Source: Rhizorhabdus histidinilytica
Lineage (GTDB): Bacteria > Pseudomonadota > Alphaproteobacteria > Sphingomonadales > Sphingomonadaceae
NCBI RefSeq assembly: GCF_900167915.1
Contig: NZ_FUYM01000003.1
Span: 481,903-545,902, forward strand
DNA: 64,000 nt
Reading direction: 5' to 3'
Numbering within the stretch: position 1 is the first letter of the stretch; the number at the start of each line of letters is the position of its first letter. The translations under genes were made by a program, and so were the position numbers. The notes beneath the pieces were generated by a model, which saw only the letters and a program-made list of their open reading frames with translations, ran no database searches and had not been told where the DNA came from. Positions 38,358 through 47,001 of the stretch are shown here, piece by piece.

Positions 38358-38807
38358 ATGCGGATCGCCCTTCACCAGCCCGATATTGCCGGAAATGTGG
38401 GCACGATCCTGCGCATGGCGGCATGCTTCGGCGTCCCCGTCGACATCATAGAGCCGTGCGGCTTTCCCTTTTCCGAACGTGCGCTGCGCCGCGCGGGCAT
38501 GGACTATGCCGAGGCAGCCGAGATCAGCCGTCATGCCGACTGGGAAGCGTTCGAATCCCGCGCGACGGGCCGGATCGTGCTGCTCACCACCGCCGCCGAT
38601 TTGACCTTGGACAAGGCCAGCTTCCTGCCCGACGACATAGTGCTGCTCGGATCGGAGGGCGCCGGCGTGCCGCGCCCGGTGCATGACCGGGCCGATCTGC
38701 GCGTGCGCATTCCGATGCGGCCGGGCTTCCGGTCCTTGAATATGGCGGTCTCGGCTGGCATCGCGCTGGCCGAGGCGCTGAGGCAGACCGGAGGATGGCC
38801 CCAATGA
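38358..38807 (+). CDS. trmL: tRNA (cytidine(34)-2'-O)-methyltransferase
   Basis: The 149-residue SPOUT enzyme starts MRIALHQPDIAGNVGTILR, has LLGSEGAGVPRPVHD and ends with IPMRPGFRSLNMAVSAGIALAEALRQ, the knotted SAM-binding site of the TrmL group. It methylates the wobble ribose of tRNA-Leu. Its stop overlaps the hemF start (ATGA). Confidence 0.93.
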   Translation: MRIALHQPDIAGNVGTILRMAACFGVPVDIIEPCGFPFSERALRRAGMDYAEAAEISRHADWEAFESRATGRIVLLTTAADLTLDKASFLPDDIVLLGSEGAGVPRPVHDRADLRVRIPMRPGFRSLNMAVSAGIALAEALRQTGGWPQ

Positions 38808-39664
38808 CATTGCAGCTCGATGCGCAGCAGGCGGCGGCGCGCGCATGGTTCGAATCGCTGCGTGACAGAATCTGCGCCGCATTCGAGGCGATCGAGGCCG
38901 AGGCAGGCAGCGACGCCCGATTCGGCTACACCCCCTGGAACCGCGACGGCGATCCCGCCGGCGAGGGCGGCGGCGGCGTCCGTGGCCTGATGAAGGGCCG
39001 CGTGTTCGAGAAGGTCGGCGTCAACGTCTCGACCGTGGGCGGCGCCTTCCAGCCCGAATTCGCCAGGACAATCCACGGCGCGGGCGAGGACAACCCCGGC
39101 TTCTTCGCAACCGGCATCAGCCTGGTCGCGCACATGGCCAATCCGCACGTGCCCGCCGTCCACATGAACACCCGCTTCCTCACCACCACGAAGCGCTGGT
39201 TCGGCGGCGGCGCGGACCTCAACCCGCCGATCCCCTACGATGCCGACACCGAAGCCTTCCATGCCCGTCTGAAGGCGGCCTGCGACCCGCACGGCGCCGA
39301 CTATTACGATCGCTTCAAGGCGTGGGCTGACGATTATTTCTGGATCCCGCACCGCCAGGTCCATCGCGGCGTCGGCGGCATCTTCTACGATCATCTCGAC
39401 GTCGAGGACGAAGCGGGGTTCGAAGCCCATTTCGCCTTCACCCGCGACGTCGGCGAAGCCTTCCTCGACATCTTCCCGAAGATCGTCCGTGCCCGCATGC
39501 ACCAGAGCGCGAGCGACGAGGACCGCCGCCGCATGCTCAACTTCCGCGGCCGCTATGCCGAGTTCAACCTGGTCTACGACCGCGGCACGCTGTTCGGCCT
39601 CAAGACCGGCGGCAACATCGACGCGATCCTGATGAGCCTGCCGCCCGAGGCGACGTGGGAATGA
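38804..39664 (+). CDS. hemF: oxygen-dependent coproporphyrinogen III oxidase
   Basis: The 286-residue enzyme matches HemF in length and motifs: GVNVSTVGGAFQPEFAR, HMNTRFL, KRWFGGGADLNP, HRGVGGIFYDHL and YAEFNLVYDRGTLFGLKTGG. It oxidatively decarboxylates coproporphyrinogen III in haem synthesis. GGAGG lies at 38791-38795, so the ATG at 38804 is chosen over that at 38795. It is coupled to trmL. Confidence 0.96.
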   Translation: MTLQLDAQQAAARAWFESLRDRICAAFEAIEAEAGSDARFGYTPWNRDGDPAGEGGGGVRGLMKGRVFEKVGVNVSTVGGAFQPEFARTIHGAGEDNPGFFATGISLVAHMANPHVPAVHMNTRFLTTTKRWFGGGADLNPPIPYDADTEAFHARLKAACDPHGADYYDRFKAWADDYFWIPHRQVHRGVGGIFYDHLDVEDEAGFEAHFAFTRDVGEAFLDIFPKIVRARMHQSASDEDRRRMLNFRGRYAEFNLVYDRGTLFGLKTGGNIDAILMSLPPEATWE

Positions 39665-39671
39665 TGATCCC

Positions 39672-40277
39672 GTGCCGCTGACCGAGGTTCCCCCGCACAT
39701 GGTGGCGACCGTCGTCACCTCGCTGGAGATGCTCGAGCGGCCCCGGCCGAGGCCGGCGCCCAACGCGCCCTTCCGCCTGGCACGGTGGAAGACGCCGTCG
39801 ACAGACAAATATCGCGCGCTGTTCCGCCGCATCGGCGAGCCGTGGCTGTGGTTCTCGCGGCTGGTGATGACGGAGGCGGAGCTGGCCGCGATCATCGGCG
39901 ATCCCGATGTCGAGATTCATGCGGTCGAGGACCGGCACGGCATCGAGATCGGGCTGCTCGAACTCGACTTCCGCCGGCCCGGCGAGGCCGAGATCGCCTT
40001 TTTCGGCTTCATCCCCGAGCTGGCCGGCAAGGGACATGGCAATTGGCTCATGGCGCAGGCGCTGGCACTGGGCTGGCGCAAGGACGTCGAGCGGATGTGG
40101 GTGCATAGCTGCACGCTCGACCATCCCGGCGCGCTCGGCTTCTATCGCCGCCATGGCTTCGTGCCTTTTGCGCGTGCGGTCGAGACCTTCGCCGATCCGC
40201 GCCTGGCCGGCGTGCTGCCGCGCGAGGCCGCGCCGCACGTCCCGCTGTTCGATCAGCGCGACGCGAGCGTGCGGTAG
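39672..40277 (+). CDS. GNAT-family N-acetyltransferase
   Basis: The 201-residue protein contains the acetyl-CoA pyrophosphate loop region IPELAGKGHGNWLMAQAL and the C-terminal HSCTLDHPGALGFYRRHGFVPFAR, typical of GNAT enzymes. The substrate is unknown. It starts at GTG 7 bases after hemF and may be in its operon. Its 3' end overlaps the convergent membrane protein gene by 25 bases. Confidence 0.88.
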   Translation: MPLTEVPPHMVATVVTSLEMLERPRPRPAPNAPFRLARWKTPSTDKYRALFRRIGEPWLWFSRLVMTEAELAAIIGDPDVEIHAVEDRHGIEIGLLELDFRRPGEAEIAFFGFIPELAGKGHGNWLMAQALALGWRKDVERMWVHSCTLDHPGALGFYRRHGFVPFARAVETFADPRLAGVLPREAAPHVPLFDQRDASVR

Positions 40278-41047
40278 ACCAGCGCCAGATAGACCGCGAG
40301 GCCCATCGACAGCAGCGCCTCGAGCGCGGCGTTGGCGACCATCTGGACGGCCGAGGCAAGACCGATATCGCCGATGCCGAGCTTGAGCAGCTCGGTCAGC
40401 GACCCGACCACGAACATCTCGATCATCGCCAGTATGATGCTGAGGAAGAGCAGCAGCAACCAGACGCCGAGCAGCCGCAGCACATTGGTCCGGCCAAGCG
40501 CCCAGGACCGCCGGATCGCATCGATCGCGCCGAGCGGCTCGACCGCGATCACCGTCGGCAGCAGCAACAGGCGCAGCCACAACAGGCCGATCGGGATCAT
40601 GATCAGGACAAGGAGCTGGCTGGCGATCACCGGCGAGCGCGGATCGGCCTTGAAAGTGACCGCGCCCAGCGTCGCGGCGACCACGATCGCAAGCATCACC
40701 GCGAGGATGGCGACGCCGAGCAGCAGCATCGCGGCCAGCGCGGTCGGCAGCCTGCGCAGCCCAGCCGCAAGCGCTTCGCCGACGCTGATGCCCGGAGCGA
40801 GGACGAGCAGCGAGACGACGAGATTGCCGAGCAGCATCAACAGCCCGCCCGGCACGACCAGCAGCGCCTGCCATGACGGCACCGCCTCCCCCGCGCCGCG
40901 CATGGACATCAGCGCCTGCATGCCGACATCGAACAGCAGTTGGGCCGGGCCGTAGACCGCCAGCGCGACGGGGACGAGAAGCCCACTCTCCCGGCGCAGG
41001 AAGGCGATCGTTTCTTCCCAGACCGTTCCCAGCGAGAAAGCCGTCAT
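40253..41047 (-). CDS. multi-pass membrane protein (GDPD membrane-domain-like)
   Basis: The 264-residue protein has about six long hydrophobic segments. It also carries a charged motif, [29 protein letters not shown], seen in the membrane domains of glycerophosphodiesterase-like (DUF7847-type) proteins. No catalytic domain is attached. The ATG at 41047 gives [20 protein letters not shown], a typical start for this group. Role unknown; it diverges from lipB. Confidence 0.75.
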   Translation of the reverse strand: MTAFSLGTVWEETIAFLRRESGLLVPVALAVYGPAQLLFDVGMQALMSMRGAGEAVPSWQALLVVPGGLLMLLGNLVVSLLVLAPGISVGEALAAGLRRLPTALAAMLLLGVAILAVMLAIVVAATLGAVTFKADPRSPVIASQLLVLIMIPIGLLWLRLLLLPTVIAVEPLGAIDAIRRSWALGRTNVLRLLGVWLLLLFLSIILAMIEMFVVGSLTELLKLGIGDIGLASAVQMVANAALEALLSMGLAVYLALVYRTLASR

Positions 41048-41152
41048 TCGATGGTTACTCCACACCCCGTCCGCGCCCCCTATCCGCCGGGCGTGCCGAG
41101 CGCAATCGCGCAGCACTTGATCGATCGCCGAAAGCGGCAATATGCGAAGGAC

Positions 41153-41824
41153 ATGACCGTGGACGACGAGATCGAATGGCGGGTAACCCCCGGCCTGTCT
41201 CCCTATGCCGAGACCGTGGCGGAGATGGAGGCGCGCGCCGCCGCGATCCGCGCGGGCGAAGCGCGCGAGCTGATCTGGCTGCTCGAGCATCCCCCGCTCT
41301 ACACGGCGGGCACCAGCGCCGAGGACGACGAGCTGCTGCTCCCCGACCGCTTCCCGGTCTTCCGGTCGGGACGCGGCGGCCGATACACCTATCACGGCCC
41401 AGGCCAGAGGGTCGGCTATGTTCTGCTCGACCTCGACAAGCGCGGGCGCGACGTCCGCTGCTTCGTCGCAGCGATCGAGAATTGGGTGATCGCGACGCTG
41501 GCCGACTTCGGCATCGCCGGGCGCAGCGAGCCCGGCCGGGTCGGCATCTGGACCGGCCATGGGGCCGACGAGGCGAAGATCGGGGCGATCGGCGTCCGGG
41601 TCCGCCGTTGGGTCAGCTTCCACGGCTTCTCGCTCAACGTCGACCCCGACCTGTCGCACTTCTCGGGGATCGTGCCGTGCGGGCTCGGCGAGTTCGCGGT
41701 GACCAGCATGGCACGGCTCGGCGTCGCCGCGGACATGACCAGGGTCGATGAAGCGCTGCACCGCCATTTCCCGGCGATGCTCGCCGCGCTGCGCTGTTCC
41801 AGCCGATCCGACAAGGACTCTTGA
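41153..41824 (+). CDS. lipB: octanoyl-[acyl-carrier-protein]:protein octanoyltransferase
   Basis: The 223-residue enzyme contains [74 protein letters not shown] and GIVPCGL with the catalytic Cys. It attaches octanoate to lipoyl domains, the first step of lipoate synthesis needed by PDH E2. The start at [11 protein letters not shown] has GAAGG upstream. Confidence 0.95.
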   Translation: MTVDDEIEWRVTPGLSPYAETVAEMEARAAAIRAGEARELIWLLEHPPLYTAGTSAEDDELLLPDRFPVFRSGRGGRYTYHGPGQRVGYVLLDLDKRGRDVRCFVAAIENWVIATLADFGIAGRSEPGRVGIWTGHGADEAKIGAIGVRVRRWVSFHGFSLNVDPDLSHFSGIVPCGLGEFAVTSMARLGVAADMTRVDEALHRHFPAMLAALRCSSRSDKDS

Positions 41825-41881
41825 GCGCCCGAGTCGTTGGCTATATCCTGCCCGCCAAGAGCCTGTATGCGGGGAGTAATC

Positions 41882-42118
41882 ATGACGCGTTCGATCCATC
41901 TTCTTCTCGTCGGCAGCCTGGCGATGGCTGCGGCGGGCCTGTCCTCCTGCGGCAAGAAGGACAGCGGCGGCGACACCAATATCGTCGAGATGAACGCCAG
42001 CGACGGATCGATGAACGACATGACGGCGGTCGAGAGCGCGACTCTCGATCAGGCGGGCGCTGCTGCGGCCGCCGCCGAAAACGGCGCCGCTGCGGACAAC
42101 GCCGTCAACGCGATGTGA
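41882..42118 (+). CDS. small lipoprotein, 78 aa
   Basis: The protein has a lipoprotein signal (MTRSIHLLLVGSLAMAAAG, lipobox LSSC with Cys23 or so) followed by an acidic, Ala/Asn-rich, low-complexity mature part (SGGDTNIVEMNASDGSMND, QAGAAAAAAENGAAADNAV). No family is recognised. It follows lipB on the same strand by 57 bases. Confidence 0.7.
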   Translation: MTRSIHLLLVGSLAMAAAGLSSCGKKDSGGDTNIVEMNASDGSMNDMTAVESATLDQAGAAAAAAENGAAADNAVNAM

Positions 42119-42188
42119 TCGATCGCGGATCAGGAAAATGGTCGAGCACTGTCGGGCGGGCGGTTCTCTGAGGTTCGGGAGAGAAAGC

Positions 42189-42875
42189 ATGGTTCGATGG
42201 TTGGTTTCGGGGATGGCGGCGATGCTGGCGGTGGGCCAGGCCGCCCCCGCTTCCGCCTATCTTTTCTGGGTGCAGCCCAATTTCACGGGCGGCCCGGTGG
42301 TCGGCGACGAAGCCGGCCTGGGTCAGCCGCTGCCGAAGGCGACGCCGGCGGAACTCAGGGCGCATATGTTGTGGAACATGCGCGCGGGGCTCAACGTGGC
42401 AGCGCTCCAGTGCCAGTTTTCGCCGATCCTGCTGACGGTGCCCAACTATAACGACCTGCTGTCGAAGAACGCGGCGGAGCTCAACGACGCCTACAAGACG
42501 CTCGGCGCCTATTTCAAACGGACCGGCGGCAAGACCTGGCAGAAGACGTTCGATAACTACACGACCAAGACCTATAACGGCTTCTCGACGATGCACGCCC
42601 AGCTCGGCTTCTGCGAGACGGCGAGCGCGATCGGACGCGAGGCGCGCAAGCTCGGCCGCGGCAAGTTGACCCAGCTCGCCATCGACCGGATGCGCGAGTT
42701 CCGCAACAGCCTGATCCCGGCCGGCGACATGATCCACGCGCGCCGCCAGATCTACGTGCCGATCCAGCCGGTATCGATGGACAAGGCCTGCTGGACCCGC
42801 AAGGATCTGTTCAAGGCCGCCTGCGCCCCGCCCCCGGTGCAACAGGCCAGCGCCCCCAACGGCCGCGCGGGTTGA
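42189..42875 (+). CDS. secreted hypothetical protein, 228 aa
   Basis: A signal peptide (MVRWLVSGMAAMLAVGQAAPASA) is followed by a mostly helical domain with four Cys. Conserved-looking stretches include LNVAALQCQFSPILLTVPNYNDLL, FKRTGGKTWQKTFDNYTT and HAQLGFCETA. The composition and structure look like a real sphingomonad-type periplasmic protein, but no function can be assigned. A paired REP element follows. Confidence 0.72.
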   Translation: MVRWLVSGMAAMLAVGQAAPASAYLFWVQPNFTGGPVVGDEAGLGQPLPKATPAELRAHMLWNMRAGLNVAALQCQFSPILLTVPNYNDLLSKNAAELNDAYKTLGAYFKRTGGKTWQKTFDNYTTKTYNGFSTMHAQLGFCETASAIGREARKLGRGKLTQLAIDRMREFRNSLIPAGDMIHARRQIYVPIQPVSMDKACWTRKDLFKAACAPPPVQQASAPNGRAG

Positions 42876-42893
42876 GGTAACTTAATCAGGGCC

Positions 42894-42970
42894 GTCATCC
42901 CGGCGAAAGCCGGGATCTCATTTCTCCATGATGGAAAAGGCAGGGAGATCCCGGCTTTCGCCGGGATGAC
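42894..42970. repeat. paired REP-like palindromic element, copy 2
   Basis: GTCATCCCGGCGAAAGCCGG and, about 35 bases on, its exact inverse CCGGCTTTCGCCGGGATGAC bracket a short variable spacer. The element lies between convergent genes, ending 5 bases from the queE stop. It is the best-conserved of the copies in the window. Confidence 0.88.
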
Positions 42971-42974
42971 CATG

Positions 42975-43607
42975 TCAGCGAATCCCCACCACCTTGTGGG
43001 TCTGGGTCGACAGCCGCCATTTCGGGTGAGCCATCACATAGGCGATCGCCACCGCGCGCGCTTCGTCGAGCCGTGGGCCGTCCATCGGCTGGAGCAGGAA
43101 ATGCTCGAAATCCCAATCCTCCAGCGCCGCCGGATCGATCCCCGGCTGCGGCCAGACCAGCTTGAGCTCGTTGCCCCGGCGCAAGACGACGTCGGTACCC
43201 GCCTTGGGGCTGACGCAGATCCAGTCGATCCCGGCCGGCGCCGGCTGGGTGCCGTTGGTCTCGACCGCGGTCTCGAACCCGCGTGCCTTGAGCGCGGCGA
43301 CCAGCGCATCGTCGACCTGAAGCAGTGGTTCGCCCCCAGTCATGACGATGAAGGCGCCTGGCAGCTCGCCCCATAGCGCGATCGCCCGGTCGGCCAGCGT
43401 GCCGGCATCGGGGTAGCGCCCGCCATTGTCGCCGTCGAGGCCCACGAAGTCGGTGTCGCAGAAGCGGCATTGCGCGTCGGCGCGGTCCTCTTCCCGCCCG
43501 CTCCAGAGATTGCATCCCGCAAAGCGCAGGAAGACCGCGCGGCGGCCGACCTGCGCTCCCTCCCCCTGCAGGGTCAGGAACATCTCCTTCACGGCATAGC
43601 TGCCCAT
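42975..43607 (-). CDS. queE: 7-carboxy-7-deazaguanine synthase
   Basis: The 210-residue radical SAM enzyme begins [33 protein letters not shown]. Its cluster motif is C-x14-C-x2-C (CNLWSG ... QCRFCDTDF), the variant seen in QueE enzymes with a compact fold, and VMTGGEPLLQ follows. It makes CDG in the queuosine pathway. Its ATG overlaps the queC stop, so queC-queE is one unit. Confidence 0.95.
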   Translation of the reverse strand: MGSYAVKEMFLTLQGEGAQVGRRAVFLRFAGCNLWSGREEDRADAQCRFCDTDFVGLDGDNGGRYPDAGTLADRAIALWGELPGAFIVMTGGEPLLQVDDALVAALKARGFETAVETNGTQPAPAGIDWICVSPKAGTDVVLRRGNELKLVWPQPGIDPAALEDWDFEHFLLQPMDGPRLDEARAVAIAYVMAHPKWRLSTQTHKVVGIR

Positions 43608-44299
43608 CAGGCGTAGACCGTCGGATCGGCGAGCCCGGCCTCGGCGAAGCCCTTGGAGCGTAGCCGGCAGCTGTCGCACAGGCCGCAATGCTTGCCGTCC
43701 TGCGTCGGATCGTAGCAGGACCAGCTCATCCCGGCGTCGAGGCCGAGCCGCGCCGCCTCCCGTGCGATATCGGCCTTGGTCATGTGCTGGAGCGGCGCGT
43801 GGATGGTGAAGCCCTGCCCCTCCACGCCCATCTTCGTCGCCAGATCGGCGAGATGCTGGAAGGCGGCGATGAACTCGGGCCGGCAATCGGGATAGCCCGA
43901 ATAATCGAGTGCGTTGACGCCGAGGAAGATGTCGCGCGCGCCGGTCGCCTCGGCGAAGCCCAGCGCCAGCGACAGGAAGATGGTGTTGCGCGCGGGGACG
44001 TAGGTCGACGGGATTCCCGGCATCACCCCGTCCTTCGGCACGTCGATGTCGTCGGTCAGCGACGAGCCGCCGAAGGCGCGTAGATTGAGCGGCAGGGTGA
44101 CGTGCCGGTCGACGTCGAGCGCCGCCGCGACCCGCTTCGCCGCTTCGAGCTCGACCCGATGGCGCTGGTTGTAGTCGATCGTCAGCGCGGCGAGCGCGAA
44201 GCCCTGCTCGCGCGCGATGCCGCCGGAAACCATCGAATCGAGGCCGCCGGACAGCAGCACGATCGCGCGGCGGCCTTCCTTGTTCGCAATGTCAGACAT
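43607..44299 (-). CDS. queC: 7-cyano-7-deazaguanine synthase
   Basis: The 230-residue enzyme has the PP-loop [13 protein letters not shown] and a C-terminal zinc site [20 protein letters not shown]. It converts CDG to preQ0 with ATP and ammonia, downstream of QueE. The other queuosine genes are not in the window. Confidence 0.96.
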   Translation of the reverse strand: MSDIANKEGRRAIVLLSGGLDSMVSGGIAREQGFALAALTIDYNQRHRVELEAAKRVAAALDVDRHVTLPLNLRAFGGSSLTDDIDVPKDGVMPGIPSTYVPARNTIFLSLALGFAEATGARDIFLGVNALDYSGYPDCRPEFIAAFQHLADLATKMGVEGQGFTIHAPLQHMTKADIAREAARLGLDAGMSWSCYDPTQDGKHCGLCDSCRLRSKGFAEAGLADPTVYA

Positions 44300-44423
44300 G
44301 CCCCGCGCTTAGGCCATTTTTGCCGCGCGCGAAAGTGAGCCGGGGCACCCCGAAAAACAGGCATGGAATTCGCGTCCGATCCTTTATGATCGTCGCCGGT
44401 CGGGGAGGGCCGAGGGGAACGCC

Positions 44424-45209
44424 ATGACCTATTGCGTCGGGATAATGCTCCGTGAGGGGCTGATCATGATCGCCGATACCCGCACCAATGCGGGGATCGA
44501 CAATATCTCCACCTACCGGAAGCTCCACATCCTGGCCGAGGATGAGAACCGGCTCGTCGTCGCGGCGAGCGCCGGCAACCTGTCGGTCACCCAGCTCGTC
44601 CTCGGCATGCTCGCCGAGGGCCTGCCCGCGACCAATCCCGACGAGGGGCCTCGCCGGATCGAGGACATGCCCAGCATGTTCCAGGCGGCGCAGCTGGTCG
44701 GCGAGGCGGTGATGGCCGCCGGCGCCCAGCTCAAGCCCGCGCTCTACGCGGCGGGCGTGTCGTCGGGCATATCGCTGCTGCTCGGCGGCCGGATCGGCGG
44801 CGGGCCGCTCAAGCTGTTCCTGATCTACGACGCCGGCAACTTCATCGAATGTCAGCGCGACAGCCCCTTCTTCCAGATCGGCGCCTGCCAGTACGGCAAG
44901 CCGATCCTCGACCGCGCGATGAATTATGACAGCACCCTCGACGAGGCGGTGAAGGTCGGCCTGCTATCGTTCGACTCGACGATCCGATCCGACCTGTCGG
45001 TCGGCCTGCCGTTCGACCTGATGGTGATGCGCGCCGATCCCAAGACCCCCGTCATCCGGCGCCGGATCGAGGAAGACGATCCCTATTTCCGCAACCTGTC
45101 GGCCCGCTGGTCGATGCTGCTCAACGAATCACGCGCCGCGATCCCCGACCCGCCTTTCCTGAACGGCGACACTTCGGTGGTCGAGCTGAAGGCCCCGGCG
45201 GAACGCTAA
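44424..45209 (+). CDS. Anbu-type proteasome-like peptidase
   Basis: The 261-residue protein begins MTYCVGIMLREGLIMIADTRTNAGIDNISTYRKLH, with Thr2 as the likely N-terminal nucleophile after Met removal. It has the ASAGNLSVTQ and GSG-equivalent regions of the Anbu (bacterial proteasome homologue) group, which are distinct from HslV. Anbu genes usually sit with an ATP-grasp, alpha-E and transglutaminase gene; none of these is adjacent here. Its own regulation and substrate are unknown. Confidence 0.88.
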   Translation: MTYCVGIMLREGLIMIADTRTNAGIDNISTYRKLHILAEDENRLVVAASAGNLSVTQLVLGMLAEGLPATNPDEGPRRIEDMPSMFQAAQLVGEAVMAAGAQLKPALYAAGVSSGISLLLGGRIGGGPLKLFLIYDAGNFIECQRDSPFFQIGACQYGKPILDRAMNYDSTLDEAVKVGLLSFDSTIRSDLSVGLPFDLMVMRADPKTPVIRRRIEEDDPYFRNLSARWSMLLNESRAAIPDPPFLNGDTSVVELKAPAER

Positions 45210-45235
45210 AAAAGAGGGCCGCCCGAGAGCGGCCC
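45207..45235 (-). terminator. rho-independent terminator (minus strand)
   Basis: GGGCCGC pairs with GCGGCCC around a 6-base loop, and on the minus strand the stem is followed by TCTTTTTTAGC. It ends either the DUF3617-like transcript or the candidate small RNA described at 45207-45299. Confidence 0.85.
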
Positions 45236-45299
45236 AGTGAGGCTATACAGCCTGCTAAGGGAGGAAAGTGTGCCCAAAGGGGGAGGCACGCGACCCATC
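45207..45299 (-). ncRNA. candidate small RNA with anti-Shine-Dalgarno loops
   Basis: Reading the minus strand 5' to 3', there is a hairpin GTGCC-(TCCCCCTTTG)-GGCAC whose loop is C-rich and preceded by none of the flanking coding frame. A single-stranded CCTCCC (45264-45259), a small GGCT/AGCC hairpin (45252-45241) and an intrinsic terminator follow. Repeated CCUCCC motifs exposed in loops plus a terminator are the hallmark of the CCUCCUCCC-motif RNAs known in alphaproteobacteria (CcsR/cuckoo type). The 5' end and promoter are not defined, and it could be a 3' UTR product of the upstream DUF3617-like gene. Confidence 0.45.
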
Positions 45300-45389
45300 T
45301 ACCCCAGCAGGGTTAAACAAAGCATTAACCAGGCCACATGCATGCGCGCCTGGGGGATTCGACTTTCGGCGAAGCGTGGGTGAGCGGGG

Positions 45390-45836
45390 TCAGCGCTGGC
45401 GAGCGGCCGTCTGGCCACCGCAGGCGCCGATCCGGCGGGCCTCGACAATATAGTCGAACGGCGCGTTGCGGGAGATGCCCTGGGTCTGGATCACGGCGGT
45501 CCGCGGCGTTTCCACCCGCACCGTCGTCCGGCCCCAGCCGGCGCGCTGGCAGCTGTAATGGACCGTCGAGCTGCGCGGACCGTTGGCGATCACGAAGCGC
45601 GAGCAGCCGGGCTGGTCATGCTCGACCTGGACCAGGGCGACCGGATCGGCGATGCAGATCTGGCGGGGGGCGCGGCCCTTGACATCGAGCTGCCACAGGC
45701 CCGCCTCGAGCTGCTGGAGCGCAGTCAGCGAGATCGGCGCGGCTGAACCACCCGGTGGAGCCGGATCGGCCATTGCCGCGGGCATCGTCGCACCCGCCAT
45801 CAGCACCATCACGCCGCACCGCCACGACCAAGCCAT
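45390..45836 (-). CDS. secreted DUF3617-like protein
   Basis: The 148-residue protein has a signal peptide (SWRCGVMVLMAGATMPAAMA) and a compact domain: LEAGLWQLDVKGRAPRQICIADPVALVQVEH, two further Cys, and RTTVRVETPRTAVIQTQGI. The pattern LExGxW with a Cys pair resembles DUF3617, a family of small periplasmic proteins of unknown role. The minus-strand terminator 155 bases downstream may serve it. Confidence 0.7.
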   Translation of the reverse strand: MAWSWRCGVMVLMAGATMPAAMADPAPPGGSAAPISLTALQQLEAGLWQLDVKGRAPRQICIADPVALVQVEHDQPGCSRFVIANGPRSSTVHYSCQRAGWGRTTVRVETPRTAVIQTQGISRNAPFDYIVEARRIGACGGQTAARQR

Positions 45837-46003
45837 CACGCGTCCCCACGCCTGTCCAGGCGCCCCGATCCCCCGATCATCGCCGCCAGACCATCGTCCT
45901 TCGACCAACGGTCGATACATCAAGACCGGCGAAACCGATTCCTGAAGAATGCTGTGTTCTTGTTTCAGGAACGGGAAAGCCCGTCCGATTCGCTGCCGTC
46001 CGC

Positions 46004-46903
46004 TCAAATCGAATCGAGCGCCAATGAAAAGCGTTTGGCGCAGAATTCGCAATCCACATGAATCTCGCCCTGCTCGTCGGCCATCCCGGCTCGCTCGTCG
46101 GGCGGAAAGCGCGCGATGACGGTGCGGATATGCGCGGGATCGCAGCGGCATCCGCGCGCCAGCGAGACACCGGGATAGGTGCGGACCTCGTCCTCGTTGA
46201 ACAGCCGCCACAGGATCGTCTCGATCGGCAGGTCAGGATCGGCCAGCTCGTCCGCCGTCACCGTCTGCGCCAGCGCATGGACATGCTCCCATTCGGGATG
46301 GTCGAGGCGGGTGTGGATGCGGTCGCGGCCCTCCTCGCCCTCGGGCAGGTGCTGGACGAGCAGGCCGCCCGCGACGTGTCGGCCATCGGGCAGCCGCCGA
46401 CTGGCGAGGCGGACGAGGCTCGGCAACTGCTCCGACTGGCTGAAATAGGTCTCGGCCGCCTCCGCGAGCGATCCTCCCTCAAGCGGGACGATGCCCTGAT
46501 AGCGCTCACCGGTGACGGCCTGGTCGAAGGTGATCGCCAGATAACCGCGCCCGAACAGCGCGAACAGCGAGGGATCCGCCGGGATCTCGGCCAGCCGCAA
46601 GGGATCGTGGCGGATATAGCCGCGCACCTCGCCATTGCGATAATCGGCGACCATCAACTCGATCGCGCCACCCTCGGCCTGCGCCTGGAGGGTCAGCTGA
46701 CCCTCGTCATGCTTGAGCGTGGAACCGAGCAACGCGGCAAGGACGATCGCCTCGGCCAGCAGCTTCTCCACCACCGGTGGATAGCCGTGGGCGCCGAGCA
46801 CGGCGTCGAGCGCCGGCCCCAGCCGGACGATCCGGCCGCGGGCATGGCGTTCGGGAATGGCGAAGCCGACGGCGGTGTCGAGAATCTGGATTTCGGAAGC
46901 CAC
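46004..46903 (-). CDS. hslO: redox-regulated chaperone Hsp33
   Basis: The 299-residue holdase has the zinc-switch cysteines GCRCDP and CEFCAKRF at the C-terminus and the usual GPALDAVLGAHGYPPVVEKLLAEAIVLAALLGSTLK start. Oxidation of the Cys releases zinc and activates the chaperone. A GTG start with GGGA upstream is used. It follows argF by 98 bases, a gap that holds a 9-bp inverted repeat (46961-46989). Confidence 0.95.
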   Translation of the reverse strand: MASEIQILDTAVGFAIPERHARGRIVRLGPALDAVLGAHGYPPVVEKLLAEAIVLAALLGSTLKHDEGQLTLQAQAEGGAIELMVADYRNGEVRGYIRHDPLRLAEIPADPSLFALFGRGYLAITFDQAVTGERYQGIVPLEGGSLAEAAETYFSQSEQLPSLVRLASRRLPDGRHVAGGLLVQHLPEGEEGRDRIHTRLDHPEWEHVHALAQTVTADELADPDLPIETILWRLFNEDEVRTYPGVSLARGCRCDPAHIRTVIARFPPDERAGMADEQGEIHVDCEFCAKRFSLALDSI

Positions 46904-46960
46904 TTCAATGTCCCATCGTCACCCTGGACTCGGACCGGGATGCCGAAACAAGGTCAGCAT

Positions 46961-46989
46961 GACGGGCGGCTATTTCAAGTCCGCCCGTC
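46961..46989. repeat. perfect 9-bp inverted repeat between argF and hslO
   Basis: GACGGGCGG and CCGCCCGTC are separated by 11 bases. Neither strand has a proper T run right after the stem, so it is not called a terminator; a diverged REP-like stretch (about 46909-46963) adjoins it. Confidence 0.5.
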
Positions 46990-47001
46990 CGCCTTTCCGA
47001 T

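Noticed and set aside
45313..45328. TTAA-N8-TTAA near the candidate small RNA, possible CtrA site
   Set aside because: The CtrA consensus needs seven, not eight, spacer bases; too weak to list.
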